Of a DNA stretch of 64,000 nucleotides, positions 44,018 through 52,490 are shown piece by piece. This DNA is from Ruminococcaceae bacterium BL-4 (GTDB lineage: Bacteria; Bacillota; Clostridia; Oscillospirales; Acutalibacteraceae): the NCBI GenBank assembly GCA_902809935.1, contig LR778134.1, forward strand, positions 1,860,001-1,924,000, written 5' to 3'. Under the pieces are notes generated by a model that was given only the letters and a program-made list of their open reading frames with translations, was not told the origin of the DNA and searched no databases. The position numbers were made by a program, and so were the translations under genes. Every line of letters begins with the position of its first letter. Within the stretch, counting starts at the first letter, position 1.

Positions 44018-45370
44018 ATGAGTGTTGCCGGCAATGCCGATTTAGAGCAAGCCTGTGATGCTGCAGGTAAAACCAGAGGCCATCAACTTTTAGAATCTCT
44101 GTTTGACAAAAGTACTTTTCATGAAATTGGCCGTTTTTCTAAGTCAGGAGAAACTTATACGGAAGCTTGCATTGGATTTGGAACGGTTGAAGGTTGCCCC
44201 CTTTATGCTTTTGCTCAAGACAGCGATGTAAATGGTGGAGCTATGAGTAAGGCGCAGGCAGAAAAAGTCCGCAAAATTTATGCGCTGGCGGTAAAAACAG
44301 GAGCTCCAATTGTAGGCATTTTTGATTCTATTGGAGGCAAATTGGCAGAAAAAGGGGACTTGCTTTCTGCTTATGGGGAGATTTTGCGCGATGCGAATAA
44401 TCTTTCCGGCGTTGTTCCGCAGATTTCGCTGATTTTGGGGCCTTGTATTGGGACTTCAGCAATGATTGCAGCAGGCGCGGATTTTATAGTGATGAGTAAA
44501 AAAGGACAGCTTACTATTGCACCAAGCGGAGAGGGCGGATTTTCCGAGGAAGCTGCTGAAAATGGCATCGCGGCTCTTGTCAAAGACTCCGAAGAAGAAG
44601 CTATAAAGGCTGTTCGTCAATTGATTGTAAAACTGCCGTCCAATAATTTGGAACCGGCTGCTTTTATGGAAGAATCTGAAGCTGTTTCTGTACCGTCTGC
44701 AGGAAATACGGCAAAAGAAGCTGCAAAAGCAGTTGCCAGTAAAGATTCCATTATGGAGCTTTCTCCGGATTTTGGAAACGATGTTTTTACGGCTTTTTCT
44801 GGAGTCGGAATTGGAACAACTGTAGGATTGGTTTCTTATGATGGAGAGCTAACCGAAGATGATTGTGTAAAAGCAGCACGGTTTATTCGCTTTTGCGACG
44901 CATTTAGTATTCCAGTCGTTTCTTTTGTAAATGCCAAAGGATTTTTATCTTTGCGTGCAGCCTCTATGCTGAGCAGTGCCTATGCGGAAGCGACTGCATC
45001 TAAAGTAACTATTGCGGTTGGAGATGCTTATGGCCCTGTATATATTGCAGTTGCTGGAAAAGGTGCAAATGCAGACAGTGTCGTTGCATGGCCGCAAGCT
45101 GTTATTTCTGCACTTGCTCCCGAGACAGCCGCTGTTTTTCTTTGGAATGACAAACTGAAAGATTCGAAAGATTCTATTTCGGACCGCAAAAAGATGATTG
45201 AAAAATATCGAACAACAGAAGCTTCCCCATTGCAGGCAGCAGCGCAGGGCTTAATTGAAAATGTGATTGAGCCGGAAGACACTCGCAGCCAAATTCAAAA
45301 GGACTTGACGATGCTTTCTGGAAAACGTGTACATACGTTCCCGAAAAAGCACAATAATATCCAGCTCTAA
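44018..45370 (+). CDS. Divergent acyl-CoA carboxyltransferase (12S/MmdA-like)
   Basis: 450 residues from the ATG at 44018 behind GGGAGG. It has the two crotonase-like halves of the PccB/MmdA/12S family. The first has TRGHQLLESLFDKSTFHEIG, VGIFDSIGGKLAEKGDLLSAYGEI and GPCIGTSAMIAAGADFIVM; the second has ARFIRFCDAFSIPVVSFVN, SSAYAEATASKVTI and VAWPQAVISAL. Family members move carboxyl from biotin to an acyl-CoA. It is about 60 residues shorter than usual, and the segment normally containing QExxGIIRHG in the second half is missing. The GG pairs of the first half are altered too. Activity may therefore be changed. Next to biotin-carrier and 5S-like genes. Confidence 0.8.
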   Translation: MSVAGNADLEQACDAAGKTRGHQLLESLFDKSTFHEIGRFSKSGETYTEACIGFGTVEGCPLYAFAQDSDVNGGAMSKAQAEKVRKIYALAVKTGAPIVGIFDSIGGKLAEKGDLLSAYGEILRDANNLSGVVPQISLILGPCIGTSAMIAAGADFIVMSKKGQLTIAPSGEGGFSEEAAENGIAALVKDSEEEAIKAVRQLIVKLPSNNLEPAAFMEESEAVSVPSAGNTAKEAAKAVASKDSIMELSPDFGNDVFTAFSGVGIGTTVGLVSYDGELTEDDCVKAARFIRFCDAFSIPVVSFVNAKGFLSLRAASMLSSAYAEATASKVTIAVGDAYGPVYIAVAGKGANADSVVAWPQAVISALAPETAAVFLWNDKLKDSKDSISDRKKMIEKYRTTEASPLQAAAQGLIENVIEPEDTRSQIQKDLTMLSGKRVHTFPKKHNNIQL

Positions 45371-45443
45371 ATGGAATCTCAACAAGTTATAAGATATATG
45401 CAGTGTATCGAAATCTTTTGAAAGTTTAGGAGGACTTATTTGC

Positions 45444-45878
45444 ATGAAAAATCTAAAAATCACGGTAAATGGAATTGCTTATAACGTTCAGGTGGAAGAG
45501 GTTAATGGCACGTTTGCTGCAGCTCCAGTCCCTGCACCGGCTCCTCAGTATAAGCCCGTGCCGATGCCTCGTCCGGTAGCTGCTCCTGTACCCGTTGCTT
45601 CCGCTCCTGTTGCTCCTGCTCCGGTAAAAACCTCGGCAGCACCAGCTGCTAAGCTTTCTGGAAATGCAGAAACAGTTGAAAGCCCATTGCCTGGAAATGT
45701 GATGAGTATCAATGTTAAACCAGGGGATTCTGTTAAAGCAGGTCAGGTCCTTTTGATGCTTGAAGCCATGAAAATGGAAAATGAAATTGTTGCGCCTCAT
45801 GATGCAACAGTTAAAAGTTTGTGTGTAAACAAAGGGGATACTGTTGACGCAGGTGCTCCCCTTGTAATTATTTGCTGA
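45444..45878 (+). CDS. Biotin carboxyl carrier protein (1.3S-like)
   Basis: 144 residues. A short N-terminal segment (MKNLKITVNGIAYNVQVEEV) is followed by a Pro/Ala/Val-rich flexible linker (about 28-70) and a biotinyl domain with EAMKMENE, Lys110 being the biotin site. This matches the 1.3S or gamma subunit of transcarboxylases and decarboxylases. It shuttles carboxybiotin between the two carboxyltransferases encoded on either side. AGGAGGAC precedes the ATG. Confidence 0.93.
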   Translation: MKNLKITVNGIAYNVQVEEVNGTFAAAPVPAPAPQYKPVPMPRPVAAPVPVASAPVAPAPVKTSAAPAAKLSGNAETVESPLPGNVMSINVKPGDSVKAGQVLLMLEAMKMENEIVAPHDATVKSLCVNKGDTVDAGAPLVIIC

Positions 45879-45891
45879 GGGGGTAACCATA

Positions 45892-47292
45892 ATGACAAAA
45901 AAAATTGGTATTACAGAAACAGTCCTGCGCGATGCACATCAATCTTTAATTGCCACTCGTATGCCTATCGAGGATATGACGCCGATCCTGGGAAAACTGG
46001 ATCAGGTCGGATTCCATTCCCTAGAGTGTTGGGGTGGTGCAACGTTTGATGCCTGCCTTCGCTTTTTGGATGAAGATCCGTGGGATCGTTTGCGCACAAT
46101 TCGCAAGATGTGTCCGAATACAAAGCTTCAGATGCTGTTCCGTGGCCAGAATATGCTGGGCTATCGTCATTACGCCGATGATGTCTTGGAGTATTTTGTC
46201 CAGCGCTCTGTTGCAAACGGTATTGATATCATTCGTATTTTTGATGCACTCAATGATATTAAGAACTTGAAAGTTGCTATTAAGGCAGCAAAAAAAGAGG
46301 GCGCACATGCTCAGGTAGCAATTTGTTATACCACCGGCCCTGTGTTCACAACGGATTATTATGTCGAATATGCAAAGAGAATTGCGGATGCCGGTGCAGA
46401 TTCTATCTGTATTAAAGATATGGCAGCCTTGCTGACTCCTTATGCAACTTCAGAACTAGTGACCGCCTTGAAAAAAGCAGTTGATCTTCCGATTCAACTT
46501 CATACGCATTATACTTCTGGCTTAGCTTCTATGTGTTTACTTAAAGGAATCGAAGCAGGAGCCGACTTGATCGATACTGCAATGTCTCCGTTGGCATTGG
46601 GTACTTCACATGCACCGACAGAGTCCATGGTTGCAGCTTTGCAGGGGACTCCTTATGATACCGGTCTTGACCTAAAATTACTCAATGAGATTCGTGAGTA
46701 CTTCATGGGTCTGCGCAAGAAATATTTTGAAAGTGGTCTTCTTGATCAATCAATGCTTGCTACGAACACAAAAGCGCTTGTTTATCAAGTACCGGGCGGA
46801 ATGCTTTCTAACCTACTTTCTCAGCTGAAGCAGGCAGGCAAAGCGGATCGCATGGACGAAGTGCTGCAGGAAGTTCCGCGTGTTAGAAAAGATGCCGGAT
46901 ATCCGCCGCTCGTTACACCGACTTCTCAGATTGTAGGAGCACAAGCTGTCTTTAATGTGATTACCGGACAGCGTTATAGAATGTGCACAAGAGAATTTAA
47001 AGATTTGATTGCAGGAAAATATGGTGCTACACCAGTTCCGATTGATGATGCTTTCGCAAAATCTATTATTGGTGATCGGGAAAGAATTACCTGTCGTCCG
47101 GCAGATCTTTTGAAGCCAGAACTCGAAAAACTCAGACAAGAATGTGCACCGTGGATGGAGCAGGAAGAAGATGTTCTTTCCTATGCACAGTTCCCACAGG
47201 TTGCAAAAGAATTCTTCCAGAAACGTGCAGAAAAGAAATATGGGATTGATGCTGCACATGCAAATCCGGCACAGCAAATTCACCCAGTCTAA
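45892..47292 (+). CDS. Pyruvate/oxaloacetate carboxyltransferase (5S/OadA-like)
   Basis: 466 residues. DRE-TIM barrel: TETVLRDAHQSLIATRM (metal Asp), SLECWGGATFDACLRFL, DSICIKDMAALL (the Lys that is usually carbamylated) and LHTHYTSGLASM (metal His pair). The helical PYC_OADA part reaches about residue 430. It has no fused biotin domain, as in 5S transcarboxylase and PycB. It decarboxylates oxaloacetate to pyruvate while loading biotin, or the reverse. AGGGGGT precedes the ATG, 13 bp after the carrier gene. A terminator follows, so the set has three genes. Confidence 0.92.
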   Translation: MTKKIGITETVLRDAHQSLIATRMPIEDMTPILGKLDQVGFHSLECWGGATFDACLRFLDEDPWDRLRTIRKMCPNTKLQMLFRGQNMLGYRHYADDVLEYFVQRSVANGIDIIRIFDALNDIKNLKVAIKAAKKEGAHAQVAICYTTGPVFTTDYYVEYAKRIADAGADSICIKDMAALLTPYATSELVTALKKAVDLPIQLHTHYTSGLASMCLLKGIEAGADLIDTAMSPLALGTSHAPTESMVAALQGTPYDTGLDLKLLNEIREYFMGLRKKYFESGLLDQSMLATNTKALVYQVPGGMLSNLLSQLKQAGKADRMDEVLQEVPRVRKDAGYPPLVTPTSQIVGAQAVFNVITGQRYRMCTREFKDLIAGKYGATPVPIDDAFAKSIIGDRERITCRPADLLKPELEKLRQECAPWMEQEEDVLSYAQFPQVAKEFFQKRAEKKYGIDAAHANPAQQIHPV

Positions 47293-47312
47293 TATGAGCT
47301 TTTTAAATCCAG

Positions 47313-47338
47313 TTCCAGCTATTGGAGCTGGATTTTTT
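47313..47338 (+). terminator. Terminator of the biotin carboxyltransferase genes
   Basis: CCAGCT (47315-47320) pairs with AGCTGG (47326-47331), loop ATTGG, followed by six T (47333-47338). Confidence 0.75.
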
Positions 47339-47344
47339 ATTTAG

Positions 47345-47374
47345 TTGACAATACTGCCTGATTTCTGGTAAAAT
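47345..47374 (+). promoter_or_regulatory. Promoter of the yicC-remA-gmk region
   Basis: TTGACA (47345-47350), 18-base spacer, TAAAAT (47369-47374). Confidence 0.65.
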
Positions 47375-47420
47375 AATATGAAAATCATTTCTCTTAAAAA
47401 ACAGCATAGGGATGGTCATT

Positions 47421-48299
47421 TTGCTAAAAAGTATGACAGGCTTCGGTAGAATGGAAGCCGTAAAAAACGGAAGAGAAATTTCAGTAGAGATCAAATCGGT
47501 TAATCACCGCTATTTTGAGTTTTCCTCTCGTATCAGCCGTGGATATGATTTCTTGGAAAGTAAACTAAAAACGTATCTTCAGAAAAAACTTTTTCGAGGA
47601 AAGGTAGAGGCTTTTGTTTCTATTGAGACGCTGCAGGATACCGCAGCACAAGTACATGTTAATTATCCGCTTGCAGAAAGCTACCTAAAGTCTCTAAGAG
47701 AGCTACGTGACCGCTATGATCTGCGGGACGATATTTCTGTGATGGCAGTCTCGCGTTATCCGGATATTTTAACAGTTGAGCATGAACCGGAAGATGAAGA
47801 AGCACTCTGGAACGATGTTAAAGAAGTGGCAGAAGGTGCCCTGGGGGCTTTGCTTGCTATGCGAGAAGCAGAAGGTGTTAATCTTAAAAAAGATGTTCTT
47901 TCTCGCGCAGAGTGTATTTTACAGATGGTTCAGAAAGTTGAAGAGCGTTCTCCTCAAACAGTGGCAGAATATAATGAGAAGTTGATTGCCAGATTGCATG
48001 AAATATTGGGGGATACGACTGTTGATGAGGAACGCCTTTTGACGGAAGCTGCTATTTTTGCAGATAAAGTGGCTGTGGCGGAAGAGACAGTCCGGCTGCG
48101 CAGCCATTTTGATCAGTTTAAAAAGCTTTTAGATTCAGAAGGACCAATTGGCCGAAAGTTGGATTTTTTGGTGCAGGAAATGAACCGAGAAGCAAATACG
48201 ATTGGTTCCAAAGCATGTGATACACAAATTGCTTATCTTGTGGTGGATATTAAAGCAGAAATCGAAAAAATTCGGGAACAGATTCAGAACATCGAATAG
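47421..48299 (+). CDS. yicC: YicC family endoribonuclease-like protein
   Basis: 292 residues. It starts LKSMTGFGR, the family N-terminus, if the TTG at 47421 is used (AGGGATGG seven bases upstream); an ATG at 47412 lacks a ribosome site. SVNHRYFEFSSR (about 27-38) and the DUF1732 C-terminus KLDFLVQEMNREANTIGSK are present. YicC members have been linked to RNA cleavage and stationary-phase survival. First gene of a housekeeping set ordered as in Bacillus. Confidence 0.92.
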   Translation: MLKSMTGFGRMEAVKNGREISVEIKSVNHRYFEFSSRISRGYDFLESKLKTYLQKKLFRGKVEAFVSIETLQDTAAQVHVNYPLAESYLKSLRELRDRYDLRDDISVMAVSRYPDILTVEHEPEDEEALWNDVKEVAEGALGALLAMREAEGVNLKKDVLSRAECILQMVQKVEERSPQTVAEYNEKLIARLHEILGDTTVDEERLLTEAAIFADKVAVAEETVRLRSHFDQFKKLLDSEGPIGRKLDFLVQEMNREANTIGSKACDTQIAYLVVDIKAEIEKIREQIQNIE

Positions 48300-48320
48300 A
48301 AAAGGTGAAAAAGAAGCAAG

Positions 48321-48602
48321 ATGAAATTAATTAATATTGGATACGGAAATCTTGTTGCGGAAGATCGCATTGTAGCGGTTGTCAGCCCAGAATCTGCACC
48401 GATCAAACGAATTATTGCCGATGCCAAAGAGAGACACACTTTAATTGATGCGACATATGGCAGACGTACAAAAGCGGTTATTATCACAGACAGCGAACAT
48501 GTGATTCTCTGTGCGCTTGTTCCCGAAAAGGTTGCAAAGCGCGGGGAAAACCGCCAAGAGGAAACAGCTGAAGAAGAGGAGTTGAGTCATAGTGAATCAT
48601 AG
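48321..48602 (+). CDS. remA: Extracellular matrix regulator RemA (DUF370)
   Basis: 93 residues. [29 protein letters not shown] and [23 protein letters not shown] are near-invariant in RemA, a ring-forming DNA-binding activator of matrix and osmoprotection genes in Bacillus. AAAAGGTG precedes the ATG. Its last 11 bp overlap gmk. The acidic tail (about 80-93) is variable. Confidence 0.92.
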   Translation: MKLINIGYGNLVAEDRIVAVVSPESAPIKRIIADAKERHTLIDATYGRRTKAVIITDSEHVILCALVPEKVAKRGENRQEETAEEEELSHSES

Positions 48603-49206
48603 AGGTTTGCTGATTATTTTTTCCGGCCCTTCTGGTAGCGGAAAAGGGACAGTCTTAAAGCGCTATTTTGAAAAATATCAAAATGCTCAGTTGTCTATTT
48701 CCGCAACGACCAGAGATCCACGTCCCGGAGAAAAAGACGGAGTTTCCTATTATTTTGTTAGTCAGGAAAAATTTCAATCGATGCAGAAAAATGATGAGCT
48801 TTTGGAAAGTGCAAAATATTGTGATCATTGCTATGGAACTCCTAAAAAGCCCATCGAAAATTGGCTCGATGAAGGCAAAGACGTATTCTTGGAAATTGAG
48901 GTGCAGGGGGGAGCACAAATTCAGAAAAAAGTTCCCCAAAGTGTTGGAATCTTTAATCTGCCGCCTTCCTTAAAAGTCCTGGAATCCAGACTTCGCGGAC
49001 GCGGAACAGAGACAGAAGAAGTTGTAGAAAAACGTCTTACAGCAGCAAAACAAGAAATTTCACAGGCTGTTCATTATGACTATCTCTTGATCAATGATGA
49101 TATTGAACGGGCTGTAGAAGAGCTCGCCCAGATTATCAATGCTGAAAAAATGAGATCAAGCCGAAATCAGGATTTAATTGAAAGGATGCTGGAAAACCAT
49201 GATTAA
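48592..49206 (+). CDS. gmk: Guanylate kinase
   Basis: 204 residues from a GTG at 48592 ([24 protein letters not shown]); the P-loop is GPSGSGKGT (about 12-20). [20 protein letters not shown] binds GMP. It phosphorylates GMP to GDP. AGAGGAG lies inside the end of remA, giving coupled translation. The stop overlaps rpoZ. Confidence 0.95.
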   Translation: MNHRGLLIIFSGPSGSGKGTVLKRYFEKYQNAQLSISATTRDPRPGEKDGVSYYFVSQEKFQSMQKNDELLESAKYCDHCYGTPKKPIENWLDEGKDVFLEIEVQGGAQIQKKVPQSVGIFNLPPSLKVLESRLRGRGTETEEVVEKRLTAAKQEISQAVHYDYLLINDDIERAVEELAQIINAEKMRSSRNQDLIERMLENHD

Positions 49207-49465
49207 ACCAATTGCTGATAAATTGACAAAAAAAGGACAAAGCCGTTATTCCCTTTGCGTAGGAGTTGCAAAACGTGCGAGAGAGATCGTTGCAGAAGCT
49301 GAAAACAATCCAGAGGAAATTTTAGTTGAAAAGCCAGTAGAAGTGGCTGTACGCGAATTGGAAGAGCATAAATATGAAATTGTCCCTGGTAAAGAGAACA
49401 ATACTTCCGCAAAAGAAGAAGCGGAACCGAAAATCGAGTCAGAAAACGATTCAGAACAAAAATGA
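49199..49465 (+). CDS. rpoZ: RNA polymerase omega subunit
   Basis: 88 residues from the ATG at 49199 behind AAAGGATG; it overlaps gmk by 8 bp. RYSLCVGVAKRAREIVAEAE (about 17-36) is the omega signature, where the usual Leu-Val is replaced by Leu-Cys. A long acidic tail (about 62-88) follows. It stabilises RNA polymerase beta'. In Bacillus coaBC would come next; here priA follows directly. Confidence 0.9.
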   Translation: MIKPIADKLTKKGQSRYSLCVGVAKRAREIVAEAENNPEEILVEKPVEVAVRELEEHKYEIVPGKENNTSAKEEAEPKIESENDSEQK

Positions 49466-49487
49466 TTTTGTGAAACAGGAGCAACAA

Positions 49488-51950
49488 ATGTATCTTGCAA
49501 AGGTTGCTGTTGAAAAAACAGTCTATCATTTTGATCAGCCTTTTGATTATTTGATTCCGGATTTTCTTTTACCAACAGCAAAACCGGGATGCCGCGTATT
49601 GGTTCCATTTGGAACAGCCAGTGCAAAGCGGCAGGGAATGATTCTTGCGACTGAAGAAAGCAAAGAGGAACCTTCCATAAAGATAAAGCCATTGGAAGCG
49701 GTGCTGGATTCGGCACCGCTTCTTTCAAATGAAGGGTTGCTCCTGATTTCCTGGATAAAAGAACAATATTTTTGTACTTTATATGAAGCTGCAAGACTTC
49801 TGTTCCCAATTGGATTTCAATATCATATCAAACGCTTTTTTTCTCTTACCAAAGGGGTTCCCAAAGAATCACTTTCTTCCTATTCGCAGCAAGAGCAGGA
49901 GGTCATTCAGTTTTTGCAGCAGATTGGAAAACCGGCTGAGGAAAAAGAACTTTTTGCAGTGCTAAAAGAAACCAAAAATGCAGAATCTATTTTGAAAAAG
50001 CTTTTTTCAAAAGGAGTTTTAGAATATAAAACGGATTCAGTGCAAAAAATTAGCGATGCAACGCAGCGAATGATTCGATTAAAAGATCCGGAGAATGAAA
50101 AAATTCCTTTTCGCTTGACTGCTCGTCAAAAAGAAGTCATCCAAGTGTTACAGGATGCAGGAGCAGCCTCTGTAAAAGGAATTTGTTATTATACCGGTGT
50201 TACACCTGCGGTTCCTGATAATCTCGTAAAAAAGGGGATTTGTGAGTTCTTTGAAAACCCTGTTTATCGAAACCCTTATGAATCTGCTGACAAAGAGATG
50301 GAAGACCACGAGCTTATTTTATCAGCGGAACAGGAAACCGCATACCAACATTTAAAGTCCTTGTATGATTCTTCCAAAACCGAAAGCTCACTTTTATATG
50401 GAATTACAGGAAGCGGAAAGACTAGTATTTTTCTAAAACTGATCGACCATGTACAGCAGGATGAAAAAGGCATTATTTTGATGGTTCCTGAAATTTCTTT
50501 AACCTCACAAATGATTGAAATTTTTCATCGCCGGTATGGCGCTCAGGTTGCGGTATTTCATAGCGGACTCTCGATGGGAGAACGCATGGATGAATGGAAA
50601 AGAGTGCGGGACGGAAAAGCTTCTATCGTGATTGGAACTCGTTCTGCAGTATTTGCGCCGCTTCCGAAAATCGGGCTGATCATTTTAGATGAAGAGCAGG
50701 AAGATACTTATCAGTCAGAACAGTCTCCACGATATCATGCGCGCGATATCGCTCATTTTCGCTGTGCTTACCATCATGCATTATTATTACTGGCTTCTGC
50801 TACCCCTAGGATCGAAACCTATTATGCTGCGCAGAAGAAGCAAATTGGATTTGATGTGCTTTCGAAGCGTTTTGGAACTGCGATTCTGCCGCAGGTAGAA
50901 ATCTGTGACATGAATCGGGAAATTGAAGCTGGAAATACCACGATTCTTAGTAGTTCCCTTTTAGAGGCGTTAAAACAAGCTTTTTTGAAAGGGCAGCAAG
51001 CAATTTTGCTTTTAAATCGCCGGGGATATAATACATTTGCTTCTTGCAGAGCTTGTGGGCATGTTATGACTTGCCCGCACTGCAGCATTTCATTAACCTA
51101 TCATCGTGCAAATGGCCGATTAATGTGTCACTACTGCGGATATTCCATTCCGTTTACAAAAGAGTGTCCATCTTGCCATGAAGAAAAGGTTCACTTTGGA
51201 GGATCTGGGACACAAAAAGCAGAGGAGCAACTGCAAAATCTATTGCCTGAAGCAAAAATTTTGCGCTTAGATACCGATGCGACCATGAGCAAAAACGCTT
51301 ATGAAATAAAATTGAATCAATTTCGAAGGCATGAATATGATTTGATTGTGGGAACTCAAATGGTAGCAAAAGGACTTGATTTTGAAAATGTGACTGTCGT
51401 GGGCGTCCTTTCTGCTGATCAAGCACTCTATTGTGATGATTTTCGCAGTTATGAACATACTTTTGATTTATTGACGCAGGTAGTTGGAAGAGCTGGCCGT
51501 GGAAATCTGCGGGGCAAAGCTTTTATACAAACTTATACCCCAGAGAATCCCATTCTAGATCTTGCCAAAAGACAAGATTATCCTGCTTTTTATCAATCCG
51601 AAATTGCAATTCGAAAAGCGATGCTTTACCCGCCTTTTGCGGATATTTGTGTGATTGGATTTATTGGAAAAAATGAGCAGGCAGTTAAAAAATGCAGCGC
51701 TTCTTTTTTAGAAAGATTACAGGAGATCGCTTTGAGTGAATATTCGGAACTTCCCCTGCGTGTCTTGAGCCCTTCACCAGCTTCTATCCCACGGGTAAGC
51801 GATAAATACCGGTATAAACTAATGATAAAATGTCGTAATAGTAAACGTTTCCGCGAAATGATTTCAAGGCTTTTAATTTCATTTGGAAAAAATCATGAGT
51901 TTCGCGGAATCACCGTTTTTGCACAGATCAATCCATGTTATGTGTTATAA
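49488..51950 (+). CDS. priA: Primosomal protein N' (PriA helicase)
   Basis: 820 residues from the ATG at 49488 behind AACAGGAG; the frame is open 38 codons further upstream through the rpoZ end, but that has no ribosome site. The N-terminal DNA-binding domain (YLAKVAVEKTVYHFDQPFDYLIP) is followed by Walker A GITGSGKTSIF (about 305-315) and a DEEQ box (LIILDEEQEDTYQSEQSPRYHARD). A zinc module CRACGHVMTCPHC...CHYCGY...CPSC and the C-terminal helicase half complete it. It restarts stalled forks. The DEEQ box replaces the usual DEEH. Confidence 0.95.
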   Translation: MYLAKVAVEKTVYHFDQPFDYLIPDFLLPTAKPGCRVLVPFGTASAKRQGMILATEESKEEPSIKIKPLEAVLDSAPLLSNEGLLLISWIKEQYFCTLYEAARLLFPIGFQYHIKRFFSLTKGVPKESLSSYSQQEQEVIQFLQQIGKPAEEKELFAVLKETKNAESILKKLFSKGVLEYKTDSVQKISDATQRMIRLKDPENEKIPFRLTARQKEVIQVLQDAGAASVKGICYYTGVTPAVPDNLVKKGICEFFENPVYRNPYESADKEMEDHELILSAEQETAYQHLKSLYDSSKTESSLLYGITGSGKTSIFLKLIDHVQQDEKGIILMVPEISLTSQMIEIFHRRYGAQVAVFHSGLSMGERMDEWKRVRDGKASIVIGTRSAVFAPLPKIGLIILDEEQEDTYQSEQSPRYHARDIAHFRCAYHHALLLLASATPRIETYYAAQKKQIGFDVLSKRFGTAILPQVEICDMNREIEAGNTTILSSSLLEALKQAFLKGQQAILLLNRRGYNTFASCRACGHVMTCPHCSISLTYHRANGRLMCHYCGYSIPFTKECPSCHEEKVHFGGSGTQKAEEQLQNLLPEAKILRLDTDATMSKNAYEIKLNQFRRHEYDLIVGTQMVAKGLDFENVTVVGVLSADQALYCDDFRSYEHTFDLLTQVVGRAGRGNLRGKAFIQTYTPENPILDLAKRQDYPAFYQSEIAIRKAMLYPPFADICVIGFIGKNEQAVKKCSASFLERLQEIALSEYSELPLRVLSPSPASIPRVSDKYRYKLMIKCRNSKRFREMISRLLISFGKNHEFRGITVFAQINPCYVL

Positions 51951-51972
51951 TAAATTTTAGGAGGTCTTTATC

Positions 51973-52446
51973 ATGGCAATGAGGAACATTTTAAAAGAGG
52001 GAGAACCCACATTAACGGCACATTGTCGTACGGTTGAGCAATTTAATGAACGTCTTCGTATTTTATTAGACGATATGTATGAGACAATGATCAAAGCAGA
52101 TGGTGTCGGTTTGGCAGCACCTCAGGTTGGAATACGCCGTCGTGTTGTAGTAATTGATGTTGGGGACGGAAAAATTGAAATGATTAACCCGGTTTTTACG
52201 CTTCAAGAAGGGGAACAGGAAACAATAGAAGGCTGTCTTTCTTTTCCGGGACAATATGCGCTTACAAAACGCCCAAAGCATGTAAAAGTGCATGCACAAG
52301 ATCGTACTGGAAAACCTTTTGATTTGGAAGCATCGGATTTTTTGGCCACTGCTTGTTGCCATGAGATTGATCATCTTGATGGAATTCTCTTTCAAAGTCA
52401 CGCGATTCGCATGCTGACTTCAGAAGAATTAGCAAAAATGAGATAA
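51973..52446 (+). CDS. def: Peptide deformylase
   Basis: 157 residues. All three motifs are present: GVGLAAPQVG (about 43-52), EGCLSFPG (about 90-97) and HEIDHLDG (about 132-139), supplying the metal Cys and two His. It removes formyl groups from nascent peptides. TAGGAGGT precedes the ATG; fmt follows after 44 bp, the usual pair. Confidence 0.96.
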   Translation: MAMRNILKEGEPTLTAHCRTVEQFNERLRILLDDMYETMIKADGVGLAAPQVGIRRRVVVIDVGDGKIEMINPVFTLQEGEQETIEGCLSFPGQYALTKRPKHVKVHAQDRTGKPFDLEASDFLATACCHEIDHLDGILFQSHAIRMLTSEELAKMR

Positions 52447-52490
52447 TTTTGTTCTGATACACATAAACTAAGGATAATGGATGTGGTACA

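Noticed and set aside
44018-47292. Na+-pumping oxaloacetate or methylmalonyl-CoA decarboxylase operon
   Set aside because: No beta or gamma membrane subunit lies in the bracketed three-gene unit, so I did not call it a decarboxylase pump. A distant beta subunit cannot be excluded.
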